Of a stretch of 48,224 bases of DNA, positions 1 to 7,587 are shown piece by piece; position 1 is the first letter of the stretch, and every line of letters begins with the position of its first letter. The stretch is taken from contig JALXFE010000393.1 in NCBI GenBank assembly GCA_027069135.1, positions 1 through 48,224 of the forward strand, in the 5' to 3' direction. Position numbers and translations under genes: made by a program. The DNA is from Thermoanaerobaculia bacterium. Its GTDB lineage: Bacteria > Acidobacteriota > Thermoanaerobaculia > Multivoradales > JAHZIX01. The notes beneath the pieces were generated by a model. It was not told where the DNA came from, ran no database searches, and worked only from the letters and a program-made list of their open reading frames with translations.

Positions 1-259
1 TTGGAGTAGGTACCCGTGCAGGGCAAAGAGTGCTGCGGTTCCGAAGTAGGAGATGAGCCGTAGCCGCTGGTACCGGCTCTGCTGTACGCGATGGAAACCA
101 AGGCCTGCCCAGAGGTACAGGACAAAGAGGGCATTGATCGCCAGGAGGGTACCGGCAAGGGTCTGCCGCCACGTCTCTCCGTCCAAGAGCAAGCCTTCAA
201 GGATGAACCAGAAGAGAGACTGGCTTTGAGCCAGGGGGACGAAGGGTGGACAGGGTCAT
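1..259 (-). CDS. Partial membrane protein with an apparent 1-bp frameshift near its start
   Basis: The gene runs off the left edge on the minus strand. An ATG at 259 has a good upstream AAGAGG ribosome site, but its frame stops after about 20 codons. One base fewer in the run of five G (234-238, C on the coding strand) joins this start to a long open frame reading ...LAQSQSLFWFILEG..., followed by a hydrophobic segment (TLLAINALFVLYLWAGLGF) and a second one at the edge. I recognise no family. It lies 69 bases after recQ on the same strand. The shift may be a homopolymer sequencing error or a real mutation; the read depth would tell. Confidence 0.45.
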
Positions 260-328
260 GGCGCCTCTTTTCTTGAGAAACGACAACCAAGGTAGCCATC
301 ATATTCTCCCACTACCTGCGCGAAACCC

Positions 329-2440
329 CTATGTTTCGGCGTTCGGGGATTCCTTCAGGACCCCCAACACCGCCTTACCGTATTTCTCCAGCTTTGCGGG
401 GCCGATGCCTTTGACGCCCAGAAGCTCTTGGGCCGTCGATGGGCGCTGAGACGCGATGGCTTTGAGGGTCTTGTCCGCGAAGATATAGAAGGGGGGAATC
501 TTGTCCTCCCGGGCGAGCTCGAGGCGCCAGGTCTTGAGGCGGCTGTAGAGGTCTTCCCCCTCGCCGTCGAGGGGGATGTCTTCCGGAGCTCCTCGGGGTC
601 CCGTCCGCGCCGTCGGGGATCCTGAACGGGGGGCTTTGAGGGGGGGAGCGGACTCCGGACCGGAGGTGGAGGACTGGCTCTTGGGCCAGGCGAGGCGGGG
701 GGCAGCTTCCGCCTTCATGACGTCCCGGCCCTCCGGTGTGAGGCCGAGGACGAAAGTACCGGGCCGGGCGTTGGGGATGGGTTGACGTTCGACGTAGCCT
801 CCGTCCAGCAACGCTGCAAGGAGCTCTTTGACGTCCTCGAGCCGCATCGACCGGAGCTTGCCGTGGGTCGGAAGGCGGTGGAGGCCCCGGGAGGTGACCT
901 CTTGGGATTGACTGCCGATCAAGACCTGGGCAATGCGGGCAGCGCCGAAGCGGCCCGAAAGACGGGCGACGGCGGAAAGAGCGATCCGAACTGTGAGGAC
1001 CTCTCGGTCTGAAAGCTCTCGGCCTTCGGCGAAGCGCCAGCCCTGGCAGACGTCGCAAGTGCCGCATTCCGGGGGCTCCTCCAGGGCATCCCCGGCGAAG
1101 TAGTCGAAGATGAACCTCGTCCGGCATGTCCGGGAGTGAGCGTAACGCACCATCGCCCGCAGCCGGTCACCGTCCCGGCGGGCCTTCTCCGCCACGCGGG
1201 CAAGGTCGACGGGGACAGGGCCTTCCCCCAGGGGGCAGCTCTGCGTTTCCGCGGCTTGGCGCAGCAGTCGGAGGGCGGTTCCCAGGGCCATGCGGTTGGC
1301 TGCCTTGGGGGCCGAGGCTTCGATCTCCCCGTCGTCGGCTCCCTGGCCGAGCAGGTGCCAGGCTTCCCGAAAGAGCGAGGCCGGCGGGTTGGAGCCGGAT
1401 AGAAAGAACTCCTGGGTTCGAATATCCGCCGGGGAGTAGAGCAGGACGCAACGAGCGGGGAGACCGTCGCGGCCCGCTCGCCCGGCCTCCTGGTAGTAGG
1501 CCTCGACGCTGCCGGGTAAGTCTGCGTGGATGACGAAGCGGATGTCCGCTTTGTCGATCCCCATGCCGAAGGCGTTGGTGGCGGCGATCGCTTCGAGCCG
1601 GCCAGCGAGAAATTCATCCTGGGCATGGTGGCGGTCGGCGTCGTCTCGGCCGGCGTGGTAGCTGTCCGCGGCGAGGCCCCGCTCCCGTAGCAGGGCGGCC
1701 CACATCTCGACATCCTTGCGGGTGGCGGCGTAGACGATTCCCGGGGGGCCGACCTCTCGCACCACTCGGTCGAGGGCCTGGGCTTTGGCAACTCGGCTAG
1801 AACACTCTTCGATAGCAAGCGTCAGATTCGGCCGGTCGAAACCGGTGACTAACTGCAGAGGCGACCGGAGGTTCAGCTGCTGGCAGATATCTGTACGCAC
1901 ATCCGGGGTCGCCGTGGCGGTAAACGCTGCCGCCGGAACCCCGAGCTCCTCCCGAAGGCCGCCGATGCGGCGGTAGTCCGGGCGAAAGTCATGGCCCCAC
2001 TGGCTGATGCAATGGGCCTCGTCCACGACCAGGCGGGCGATGTTGACCGTGCGTAGGAGTGAGCGGAAGCGATCACTGCGCAGTCTCTCCGGGGCGACGT
2101 AGAGAATCCGAAGCTGGCCGTTACGGAAAGCGTTTTCTGCGGCGAAGCGTTGCGATCCGGAAAGGCCGGAGTGGATGGCGGCGGCGGGGAAACTTCGGCT
2201 TCGCAAGGCGTCAACCTGATCTTTCATCAGGGCGATGAGGGGCGAGACGACCAGGGTTGTACCTTGAAGTAGCGCCGCGGGCAATTGGTAGCAGATAGAT
2301 TTGCCGGCGCCGGTGGGCATCACAGCGACGACGTCGCGACCTTCCAAGACCGCTTCGGCGGCCTGCTGCTGGCCGGTGCGGAAATGGTGATGGCCGAAAA
2401 CGTCGAGAAGCGCCTCTTGGAGCGCGGCGGAAGCGGACAT
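329..2440 (-). CDS. recQ: ATP-dependent DNA helicase RecQ
   Basis: This is a 3'-5' superfamily 2 helicase acting in recombination and fork repair. The start at 2440 (MSASAALQEALL) gives 703 residues; the open frame continues 86 codons upstream, but that extension is low-complexity and Arg-rich, unlike RecQ. In order one sees motif I (MPTGAGKSICYQLP), motif II DEAHCISQWGHDFRPDYR with the aromatic-rich loop, motif III (FTATATP), motifs V and VI (NAFGMGIDKADIR, YYQEAGRAGRDG), the RQC zinc-binding cysteines (CRTRF...CGTCDVC), a winged-helix region, a Pro/Ser-rich linker and a C-terminal HRDC domain (IFADKTLKAIA, LLGVKGIGPAKLEKYG). All catalytic motifs are intact. It is divergent from the SDR gene, with a 211-base intergenic region. 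Confidence 0.97.
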   Translation of the reverse strand: MSASAALQEALLDVFGHHHFRTGQQQAAEAVLEGRDVVAVMPTGAGKSICYQLPAALLQGTTLVVSPLIALMKDQVDALRSRSFPAAAIHSGLSGSQRFAAENAFRNGQLRILYVAPERLRSDRFRSLLRTVNIARLVVDEAHCISQWGHDFRPDYRRIGGLREELGVPAAAFTATATPDVRTDICQQLNLRSPLQLVTGFDRPNLTLAIEECSSRVAKAQALDRVVREVGPPGIVYAATRKDVEMWAALLRERGLAADSYHAGRDDADRHHAQDEFLAGRLEAIAATNAFGMGIDKADIRFVIHADLPGSVEAYYQEAGRAGRDGLPARCVLLYSPADIRTQEFFLSGSNPPASLFREAWHLLGQGADDGEIEASAPKAANRMALGTALRLLRQAAETQSCPLGEGPVPVDLARVAEKARRDGDRLRAMVRYAHSRTCRTRFIFDYFAGDALEEPPECGTCDVCQGWRFAEGRELSDREVLTVRIALSAVARLSGRFGAARIAQVLIGSQSQEVTSRGLHRLPTHGKLRSMRLEDVKELLAALLDGGYVERQPIPNARPGTFVLGLTPEGRDVMKAEAAPRLAWPKSQSSTSGPESAPPLKAPRSGSPTARTGPRGAPEDIPLDGEGEDLYSRLKTWRLELAREDKIPPFYIFADKTLKAIASQRPSTAQELLGVKGIGPAKLEKYGKAVLGVLKESPNAET

Positions 2441-2651
2441 ATTCGGCAAGTTTATCAGCGGTTCCCGCTTTCGGTGCGGGGGTCTCGGCTCCCGGATTTC
2501 GTTCCGCTCTCGTCTCCACGAGCGTGCTAGATTGCCGAAACCGTGGCACGCTCCAGTCTGCGACAGGTGCCGGATCCGGAGTCTCCGGAGGAGGCCCCAG
2601 GTCCTGCCGTGAAACCACGAGGTGTCTGCCGGCCATCGAGAGGAGGTGACC

Positions 2652-3425
2652 TTGGGACGACGACGAAGTCCGTACGACGACAAGACGGTCTTCATCACGG
2701 GAGCTTCCTCCGGTATCGGGGCTTCCCTGGCGAAGGAGTTGGTTCAGCGTGGCGCCCGCGTGGGACTCTTGGCTCGACGCCAGGACCGGCTCCGGGATCT
2801 TGCGGCGGAGATCGCCACCGCTGGTGGCACGGCCGCCTGGGCAGCAGCGGATGTCTGCGACGACCGCGCCTTGGTGCAGGCTCTGGAGGCCCTAAAGGAG
2901 GAATTGGGTCCTCCGGACGTCGTCGTGGCCAACGCCGGAACCAATCGGCCGGAAACCCCGAAGAATTTCCAGCCCGGAAATGCGCTCCATCTCTACGACA
3001 TCAATCTTCTAGGCATGATCCGCCTTATCGATTGGGCTCTGCCGGGTTTCCTGGCCCGTGGAGCCGGACAGATCGTGGGCATTGCCTCCCTCGCCTCCTA
3101 CGTCGGTCTGCCGGCCAACGCGGCCTATAGCGGCAGCAAGGCGGCCATGCGAATTCATCTCCAAAGCTTGAGGGTTTCCTTGCGGCGTCGAGGAGTCGCG
3201 GTGACGACGATTTGTCCGGGGTTCGTCAAGAGCGAGCTCACGGATCGGGTGAAATACCCCATGCCTTTCAAATGGGAAACGGAGCGAGCCACGCGCTATA
3301 TCGCGACGGCTATGGAGCGCCGCCGGGGAGAGGTCACCTTTCCTTGGCAGATGGCCTGCATCCTCTGGGTTCTCGTCCGGCTGCCCGGCCGCCTGGCGGA
3401 GCGAATCCTCCGCCGGATGGCGTGA
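2652..3425 (+). CDS. Short-chain dehydrogenase/reductase (SDR)
   Basis: A classical SDR of 257 residues from the TTG at 2652; that start is chosen because AGGAGGTGA (2641-2649) sits just in front of it. An in-frame ATG at 2622 would add ten residues. The Rossmann motif TGASSGIG, the NAG motif (VVANAGT), the catalytic Ser in IASLASYVG and the YSGSK pair (Y-x3-K) are all present, so it should be an active NAD(P)H-dependent oxidoreductase. The C-terminus (PWQMACILWVLVRLPGRL) is hydrophobic and may sit on the membrane, as in ketosphinganine-reductase-like SDRs. The substrate cannot be told. The MFS gene follows after four bases, so the two are probably co-transcribed. Confidence 0.9.
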   Translation: MGRRRSPYDDKTVFITGASSGIGASLAKELVQRGARVGLLARRQDRLRDLAAEIATAGGTAAWAAADVCDDRALVQALEALKEELGPPDVVVANAGTNRPETPKNFQPGNALHLYDINLLGMIRLIDWALPGFLARGAGQIVGIASLASYVGLPANAAYSGSKAAMRIHLQSLRVSLRRRGVAVTTICPGFVKSELTDRVKYPMPFKWETERATRYIATAMERRRGEVTFPWQMACILWVLVRLPGRLAERILRRMA

Positions 3426-3429
3426 CGTC

Positions 3430-4599
3430 TTGCCAGTGCGCCCGCCCCCTCTGTCTCTGTTTTGGTTGCTCTCTATGGCTGGAATGGGGGTCTTTTTTCC
3501 CTTTTGCAGCCTCTACCTTCGGCAGAATCTGGGGTTTAGCGCCGGGCAAGTCGGGATCTTGATGGCGGCGGTACCGCTTGCCAGCCTCTTCTTCCAACCG
3601 ACCTGGGGCGTGGTCGCCGATCGAACCGGTTCGAGACAGAGGGTTCTCGTCGTCTTGACCTTGGGAATCTCGGCCAGTGCCTGGATGCTCTCAGGTCTTG
3701 CGGGTTTCGTTCCCGTGCTTCTTGGCTTGATCGCCTTCGCAGCGTTCCATTCCTCAGTTCTTCCCGTGGCGACGTCGGTGACCCTTGCGGTTGTCGGGTC
3801 CGAGGGATTCGGCAAGGTTCGCATGTGGGGAACCGTCGGGTTCCTCCTTGCGGTCGTGAGCTTTCCGCGGGCCATGGGTTGGCTTTCCACCGAGAGCTCC
3901 GACGCAGCACAGCTGCGGTGGCTTTTTCCGTCCGTGGCGGTCCTGGCCCTGGCCGCGACGGCGGGAGCTCTCCTGCTGCCTCGGAGCCATGGGTCGGAAG
4001 CCCGCTCCCGGCGAGGCCAAGCGGGTCGTCTGCTGCGCCAGGGCCCCATGTTGCGGCTGCTGGCGGTCGTGATGGCGATTCATTTCTTCATTCAGGGACC
4101 GATTTATCTATTTCCCCTCTACATTTCTTCGCGGGGCGGGGACGCCAGCACCATCAGCTATATGTGGGTCCTGATGCTGGCTTTGGAGATTCCCTTGGTG
4201 GCCCTCTCCGGTCGAACCCTGCGGCGATTCGGCGCTCGTGGCTTGTTGAATATGGGCTTGTTCACCGAAGGCTTTCGGTGGTTGATCTGTGCCAACATTC
4301 ACGATTTGCGGTGGATCGCGGCGGTTCAGGTTCTGCACGGGGTCGCTGTCGCGGGCATCCTGGTGGGTGCAGCTTTGTATGTCGAGCGTCTGGTCCCCCC
4401 GGAGCTGCGGTCCACGGGGCAGGCGATGGTCTCCATGGCCGGCGCCGGTGCCGGAGCGATTCTCTCCAACGCTCTGGCCGGTTGGTCGATGGAGTATTTT
4501 TCGGTCGAAGCCCCCTATTGGCTGGGGGGAAGCGGGGCTCTGGTCCTAGCCCTGACCCTGCGGTTTCTGATCCCCAAGCCCCAACGCCTATCCTGCTAG
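3430..4599 (+). CDS. Major facilitator superfamily transporter
   Basis: A polytopic inner-membrane transporter of 389 residues, a little short of the usual 400 but with about twelve hydrophobic segments. The MFS motif A is visible between segments 2 and 3 as GVVADRTGSRQRV. The C-terminal half carries YVERLVPPELRSTGQA and a Gly/Ala-rich helix, resembling the phenylpropionate/nucleoside-symporter-like MFS branch. The start is the TTG at 3430; a GTG at 3436 is equally possible, and neither has a clear ribosome site, consistent with coupling to the SDR gene that ends four bases earlier. The substrate is unknown. Confidence 0.88.
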   Translation: MPVRPPPLSLFWLLSMAGMGVFFPFCSLYLRQNLGFSAGQVGILMAAVPLASLFFQPTWGVVADRTGSRQRVLVVLTLGISASAWMLSGLAGFVPVLLGLIAFAAFHSSVLPVATSVTLAVVGSEGFGKVRMWGTVGFLLAVVSFPRAMGWLSTESSDAAQLRWLFPSVAVLALAATAGALLLPRSHGSEARSRRGQAGRLLRQGPMLRLLAVVMAIHFFIQGPIYLFPLYISSRGGDASTISYMWVLMLALEIPLVALSGRTLRRFGARGLLNMGLFTEGFRWLICANIHDLRWIAAVQVLHGVAVAGILVGAALYVERLVPPELRSTGQAMVSMAGAGAGAILSNALAGWSMEYFSVEAPYWLGGSGALVLALTLRFLIPKPQRLSC

Positions 4600-4650
4600 T
4601 GGGGCTCGACTTTTCCCCGGGCTGTTAGACTTCACGGCCACGGAGGCTAC

Positions 4651-5352
4651 ATGCGTCAACTTCTTCTGATCAGCAGTTCTCGAGTACACGGTACAGGCTA
4701 CCTCGACCATTGTGCGGAGCAGGTTCAGGACCTTCTCTCCGGACTCCACCGTGTTCTTTTCATCCCCTGGGCGCTGGCGGATCATGACGCCTACGCCGAG
4801 ACGGCTCGGGCGCGTTTCGAAGCGATGGGTCTGGGCCTCGATTCGATCCATCGGGCATCGAGTCCCGCCGCCGCGGTGGAGGCGGCAGAAGCGGTCTTTA
4901 TCGGCGGCGGAAATACTTTCCGCCTGCTCAAGACCCTCTGGGAGAGTGGTGTCGTAGAGCCCCTGCGTAGAAAGGCCGACGCAGGGATGCCCTACATGGG
5001 TACGAGCGCTGGGTCCAATGTCGCCTGCGCCACCATCAAGACCACCAACGATATGCCGATCATCTATCCGCCGACCTTCGAGGCTCTGGCCTTGGTGCCC
5101 TTCAATATCAACCCTCACTACCTGGACCCGGATCCGAGCTCAAAGCACAAGGGAGAAACCCGGGAGACGCGAATCCGCGAATTCCATGAGCTCAACGAGA
5201 CCCCGGTCGTCGGCCTTCGGGAAGGCTCGATGTTGCGCATCGAAGGCGGCAGCGTTGAGCTTCGGGGAGGGGTGGGGGCACGGCTCTTTCGTCGCGGGGA
5301 GGAGGCTGAAGAATTCTCGTCCGGAGCAGATTTGTCGTTTCTGGTAGGCTGA
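4651..5352 (+). CDS. pepE: Peptidase E (alpha-aspartyl dipeptidase)
   Basis: A cytoplasmic serine dipeptidase (family S51) that hydrolyses dipeptides with N-terminal aspartate. The 233-residue length matches the family. The nucleophile Ser119 lies in MGTSAGSN, the GGGNTFRLL motif is at about 85-93, and the His156 motif INPHYLDP follows, all as in Salmonella PepE. The ATG at 4651 is preceded by GGAGG with suitable spacing. It stands alone, with a TAGACT hexamer at 4625-4630 that could be a -10 box. Confidence 0.93.
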   Translation: MRQLLLISSSRVHGTGYLDHCAEQVQDLLSGLHRVLFIPWALADHDAYAETARARFEAMGLGLDSIHRASSPAAAVEAAEAVFIGGGNTFRLLKTLWESGVVEPLRRKADAGMPYMGTSAGSNVACATIKTTNDMPIIYPPTFEALALVPFNINPHYLDPDPSSKHKGETRETRIREFHELNETPVVGLREGSMLRIEGGSVELRGGVGARLFRRGEEAEEFSSGADLSFLVG

Positions 5353-5494
5353 GAACTTGTTGGCTAGAGAGGGATCCTGTCCCGCTCGCCACTTCCAGAG
5401 GCACTGAATTCTGAGGGACGGTTCTCTCATTCCGGGAACCGAAGCTTCCCTGAGAGCCTAGGTCGACCACGGCAATATTGTTTGGAGAAATACC

Positions 5495-5737
5495 ATGAGC
5501 TGGGATGAAGAAGAAGACACTACCGTCTACAAGGTCGTCATCAACCACGAAGAGCAGTACTCGATCTGGCCGGAAGATCGGGAGAATCCGTTGGGCTGGA
5601 ACGATGTCGGTCGCAGCGGCAACAAGCAGGAATGCTTGGACTACATCGAGGAAGTGTGGACGGATATGCGCCCCTTAAGCCTGCGCAAGAAAATGGAAGA
5701 AGACGCGCGGCGCCAAGCGGCTGAAGGCGGTAAATAG
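5495..5737 (+). CDS. MbtH-like protein
   Basis: MbtH proteins bind adenylation domains of non-ribosomal peptide synthetases (NRPS) and are needed for their folding or activity. This 80-residue protein has the whole signature: an N-terminal beta strand ([15 protein letters not shown]), GW at 34-35, the invariant tryptophans W25, W35 and W55, and [19 protein letters not shown]. The C-terminus is a charged tail ([16 protein letters not shown]) beyond the usual end. No adenylation, condensation or carrier domain occurs anywhere in the window, so it is an orphan MbtH here. The next gene on the strand, 84 bases downstream, is another small acidic protein. Confidence 0.88.
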   Translation: MSWDEEEDTTVYKVVINHEEQYSIWPEDRENPLGWNDVGRSGNKQECLDYIEEVWTDMRPLSLRKKMEEDARRQAAEGGK

Positions 5738-5821
5738 AGACTCGAGCGAGCGTTTTCCATGCGCGCATCAAGTCGCTTATGATGCCTTTTTCTTAGAATC
5801 GTGTGCAAGGAAGGATTTTCG

Positions 5822-6079
5822 ATGAGGAAATACAGCAAGGCCTACCATCTCAAGGACCTTCGGGCCTATGAGGGTTGGAAAGAGCTCGAACGCAGCGATA
5901 GTGAGGAGCTGACCGACGAGACCATCGTCTATCTTCAGGACAACTACACTGTCGTCAAGGATGTCTTCGACGAGGAGGACTTTCTATTCTCGGAAGTCGA
6001 CGACGCGTGGACGAGCTTCTGCAAGGACCGGCTGGAATTCGAGATTCCAGATTACAGTGCCGAGACGGCAGCGAATTAG
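5822..6079 (+). CDS. Small acidic protein following the MbtH-like gene
   Basis: An 85-residue protein starting at the ATG at 5822, behind an AAGGAAGG ribosome site; an upstream GTG at 5801 is less likely. It is rich in Asp, Glu and aromatic residues (KAYHLKDLRAYEGW, IVYLQDNYTVVKDVF, VDDAWTSFCKDRLEFEIPDY) with one cysteine. There is no signal peptide or membrane segment. I do not recognise the family with certainty; the style is that of small stand-alone proteins found with NRPS genes, and its position after the MbtH-like gene suggests a functional pair. That is inference. A TAGAAT hexamer at 5794-5799 could give it its own promoter. Confidence 0.72.
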   Translation: MRKYSKAYHLKDLRAYEGWKELERSDSEELTDETIVYLQDNYTVVKDVFDEEDFLFSEVDDAWTSFCKDRLEFEIPDYSAETAAN

Positions 6080-6115
6080 AGCTCAAGAGGAGTCGCGGAA
6101 TCCGGCTCGGTAGAT

Positions 6116-6145
6116 GGCCCCAGGGAGTTCCATACCCTTGGGGCC
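6116..6145. terminator. Hairpin between convergent genes
   Basis: The arms GGCCCCAGGG (6116-6125) and CCCTTGGGGCC (6135-6145) pair with a single bulged base around a 9-base loop. The hairpin lies between the ends of the small acidic protein gene and the convergent kynureninase-like gene, so it may serve both. There is no good T-run on the plus strand, so termination strength is uncertain. Confidence 0.5.
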
Positions 6146-6159
6146 GTGCTGTTTGTGGC

Positions 6160-7359
6160 TCAGATCTCCCGGGCCACCTGCCCCAGGGCGGCCATAGCAT
6201 CTCGGAGTTGCCGGTCCGATAGGTAGGGAGCGGGGCCGAAGCGCAACCAGGCACCCCTCGAATCCGTCGTAACCCCCGCCCGCGCCAGGTTGAGGCATAG
6301 CTCATCGGCGCGGGGAGACTTGAAGGCGAGGAAGCCGCCGATTTCATCGAGGTCTAGCGACCGGTCCCTCGAAACGAGAGCCGGGTCCAGATCCAGAGTA
6401 TCGAAGGCCTGCGCCAGAATCCGGATCTGATGGGAACTCACTTCTCGGAGTCTCTCCGGCGACAATTCCATGTTTCGAAAAAAATCGAAGACCCGGCTAG
6501 CCCGATAATGACTGGTCGGGTCGTAGGTCGCTCCCGCGAAAGCATCCGCTCCGTCGCCGTAGGCCAGGGTTCCGTCGGCTGCCGTGGCGGCCAGGGTGGT
6601 GAACTCGCTGTACCAGCCGGTAATGACCGGCCGAAAGCATCGCCCCGGGGGGATGCGAAGGAAGCAAACACCTTCTCCCAGCTGGCAGTATTTGTAGCCG
6701 CCCCCGACGGCGAAGGCGCCTTCCAGGCCTTGATGTCGCAGCGAGAAGGGCACAGCGTTGAGGGCGTGGTAGGTGTCGACGAGCAGTTCCGCACCATGCC
6801 GTTGGCAAGCTTCAAGAACTCGGTCTAAATCATGGACTCGTCGGCTGTTCTCAAAGAGTACCGAAGAGACGAGGGTCGCCGCTGTCCGGTCCGTGACGGC
6901 CGCCGTCAGGCGTTCAGAGAGGGTGTCGATGGGCTCCGCCTCGACCCAACACACCTCGATTTCCTCTTCCTGCAACCGGCGAAGCTGACGGCGGATGGAG
7001 TGGAATTCACCGGTCGTGGTGACCAGCCGGGGCCGTTGGGACAGCCGGAGCGCGGAAAGGAAGCGCAGGACGAGCTCGTGGGTGTTGCTGCCGAGGGCAT
7101 AGAGGCCTTGCCGGTCGTCCATGAGAGATGCGAATCCCCGGCGCACGTCTTCCGCCTTTGCGAAGGCCCTCTCCCATTTGTCACCGCCGAAGGCCGCTGC
7201 GTCGTCCCAGGCCTCCAACTGACCTTGGCGAGCGCAGTCCGGCCAGGCTTGGTGGGAATGCCCATCGAAGAGCAGCCTCTCACTCACCCGGAACCGCGAG
7301 TAATAGGGAGCCAAAGGGTTGGGGTCGGCACCGAGCGGGTACTGCTGAGAGGATTTCAT
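6160..7359 (-). CDS. Kynureninase-like PLP enzyme (aminotransferase class V fold)
   Basis: A 399-residue fold-type I PLP enzyme. The general layout matches kynureninase: an N-terminal substrate loop (FDGHSHQAWPD), the SNTHELVLRF and GEFHSIRRQL phosphate-side motifs, DTYHALNAVPF (Asp195 contacting the PLP ring) and GGGYKYCQLGEG with the Schiff-base lysine K223. Kynureninase cleaves kynurenine to anthranilate and alanine. No other tryptophan-degradation gene is near, and several kynureninase signature stretches differ, so a related beta-lyase or desulfurase role remains possible. The ATG at 7359 overlaps the end of a possible 35-codon leader frame by ATGA. Confidence 0.8.
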   Translation of the reverse strand: MKSSQQYPLGADPNPLAPYYSRFRVSERLLFDGHSHQAWPDCARQGQLEAWDDAAAFGGDKWERAFAKAEDVRRGFASLMDDRQGLYALGSNTHELVLRFLSALRLSQRPRLVTTTGEFHSIRRQLRRLQEEEIEVCWVEAEPIDTLSERLTAAVTDRTAATLVSSVLFENSRRVHDLDRVLEACQRHGAELLVDTYHALNAVPFSLRHQGLEGAFAVGGGYKYCQLGEGVCFLRIPPGRCFRPVITGWYSEFTTLAATAADGTLAYGDGADAFAGATYDPTSHYRASRVFDFFRNMELSPERLREVSSHQIRILAQAFDTLDLDPALVSRDRSLDLDEIGGFLAFKSPRADELCLNLARAGVTTDSRGAWLRFGPAPYLSDRQLRDAMAALGQVAREI

Positions 7360-7463
7360 GGGGAGATTCGCCCGCTCTTGCTCAGCTCGGGGTGGCAGGC
7401 ACGAGACGCTTGGAGAGCCGAGAGCTCATCCGGTGTGAGGTATTCTGAAGACGTCCGGCTCAT
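7356..7463 (-). CDS. Possible 35-residue leader peptide upstream of the kynureninase-like gene
   Basis: This minus-strand frame starts at ATG 7463 behind AGGA with seven-base spacing and ends in a TGA that overlaps the kynureninase-like start (ATGA). The predicted peptide begins MSRTSSEYLTPDEL and has one cysteine. The kynureninase ATG itself has no ribosome site, so translational coupling through this frame would explain how it is read. It has no known family and could be chance. Confidence 0.35.
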   Translation of the reverse strand: MSRTSSEYLTPDELSALQASRACHPELSKSGRISP

Positions 7464-7587
7464 ATGGGGTTCCTGCTGGTGTTTGACACTCTTGGCCTTG
7501 TATGCCCTGGCGAAGGCTATCCGAAGGCTTCGAGAGGGGTCAACGATGGCATGCTCTGCCCCGGTACTCACCGGACCGCATTAGACT

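Noticed and set aside
375-1818. Long reading frames on the minus strand overlapping recQ in other frames (375-1127 and 919-1818)
   Set aside because: Their products are Arg/Pro/Ser-rich, typical of shifted frames in GC-rich coding DNA, and recQ itself is complete.
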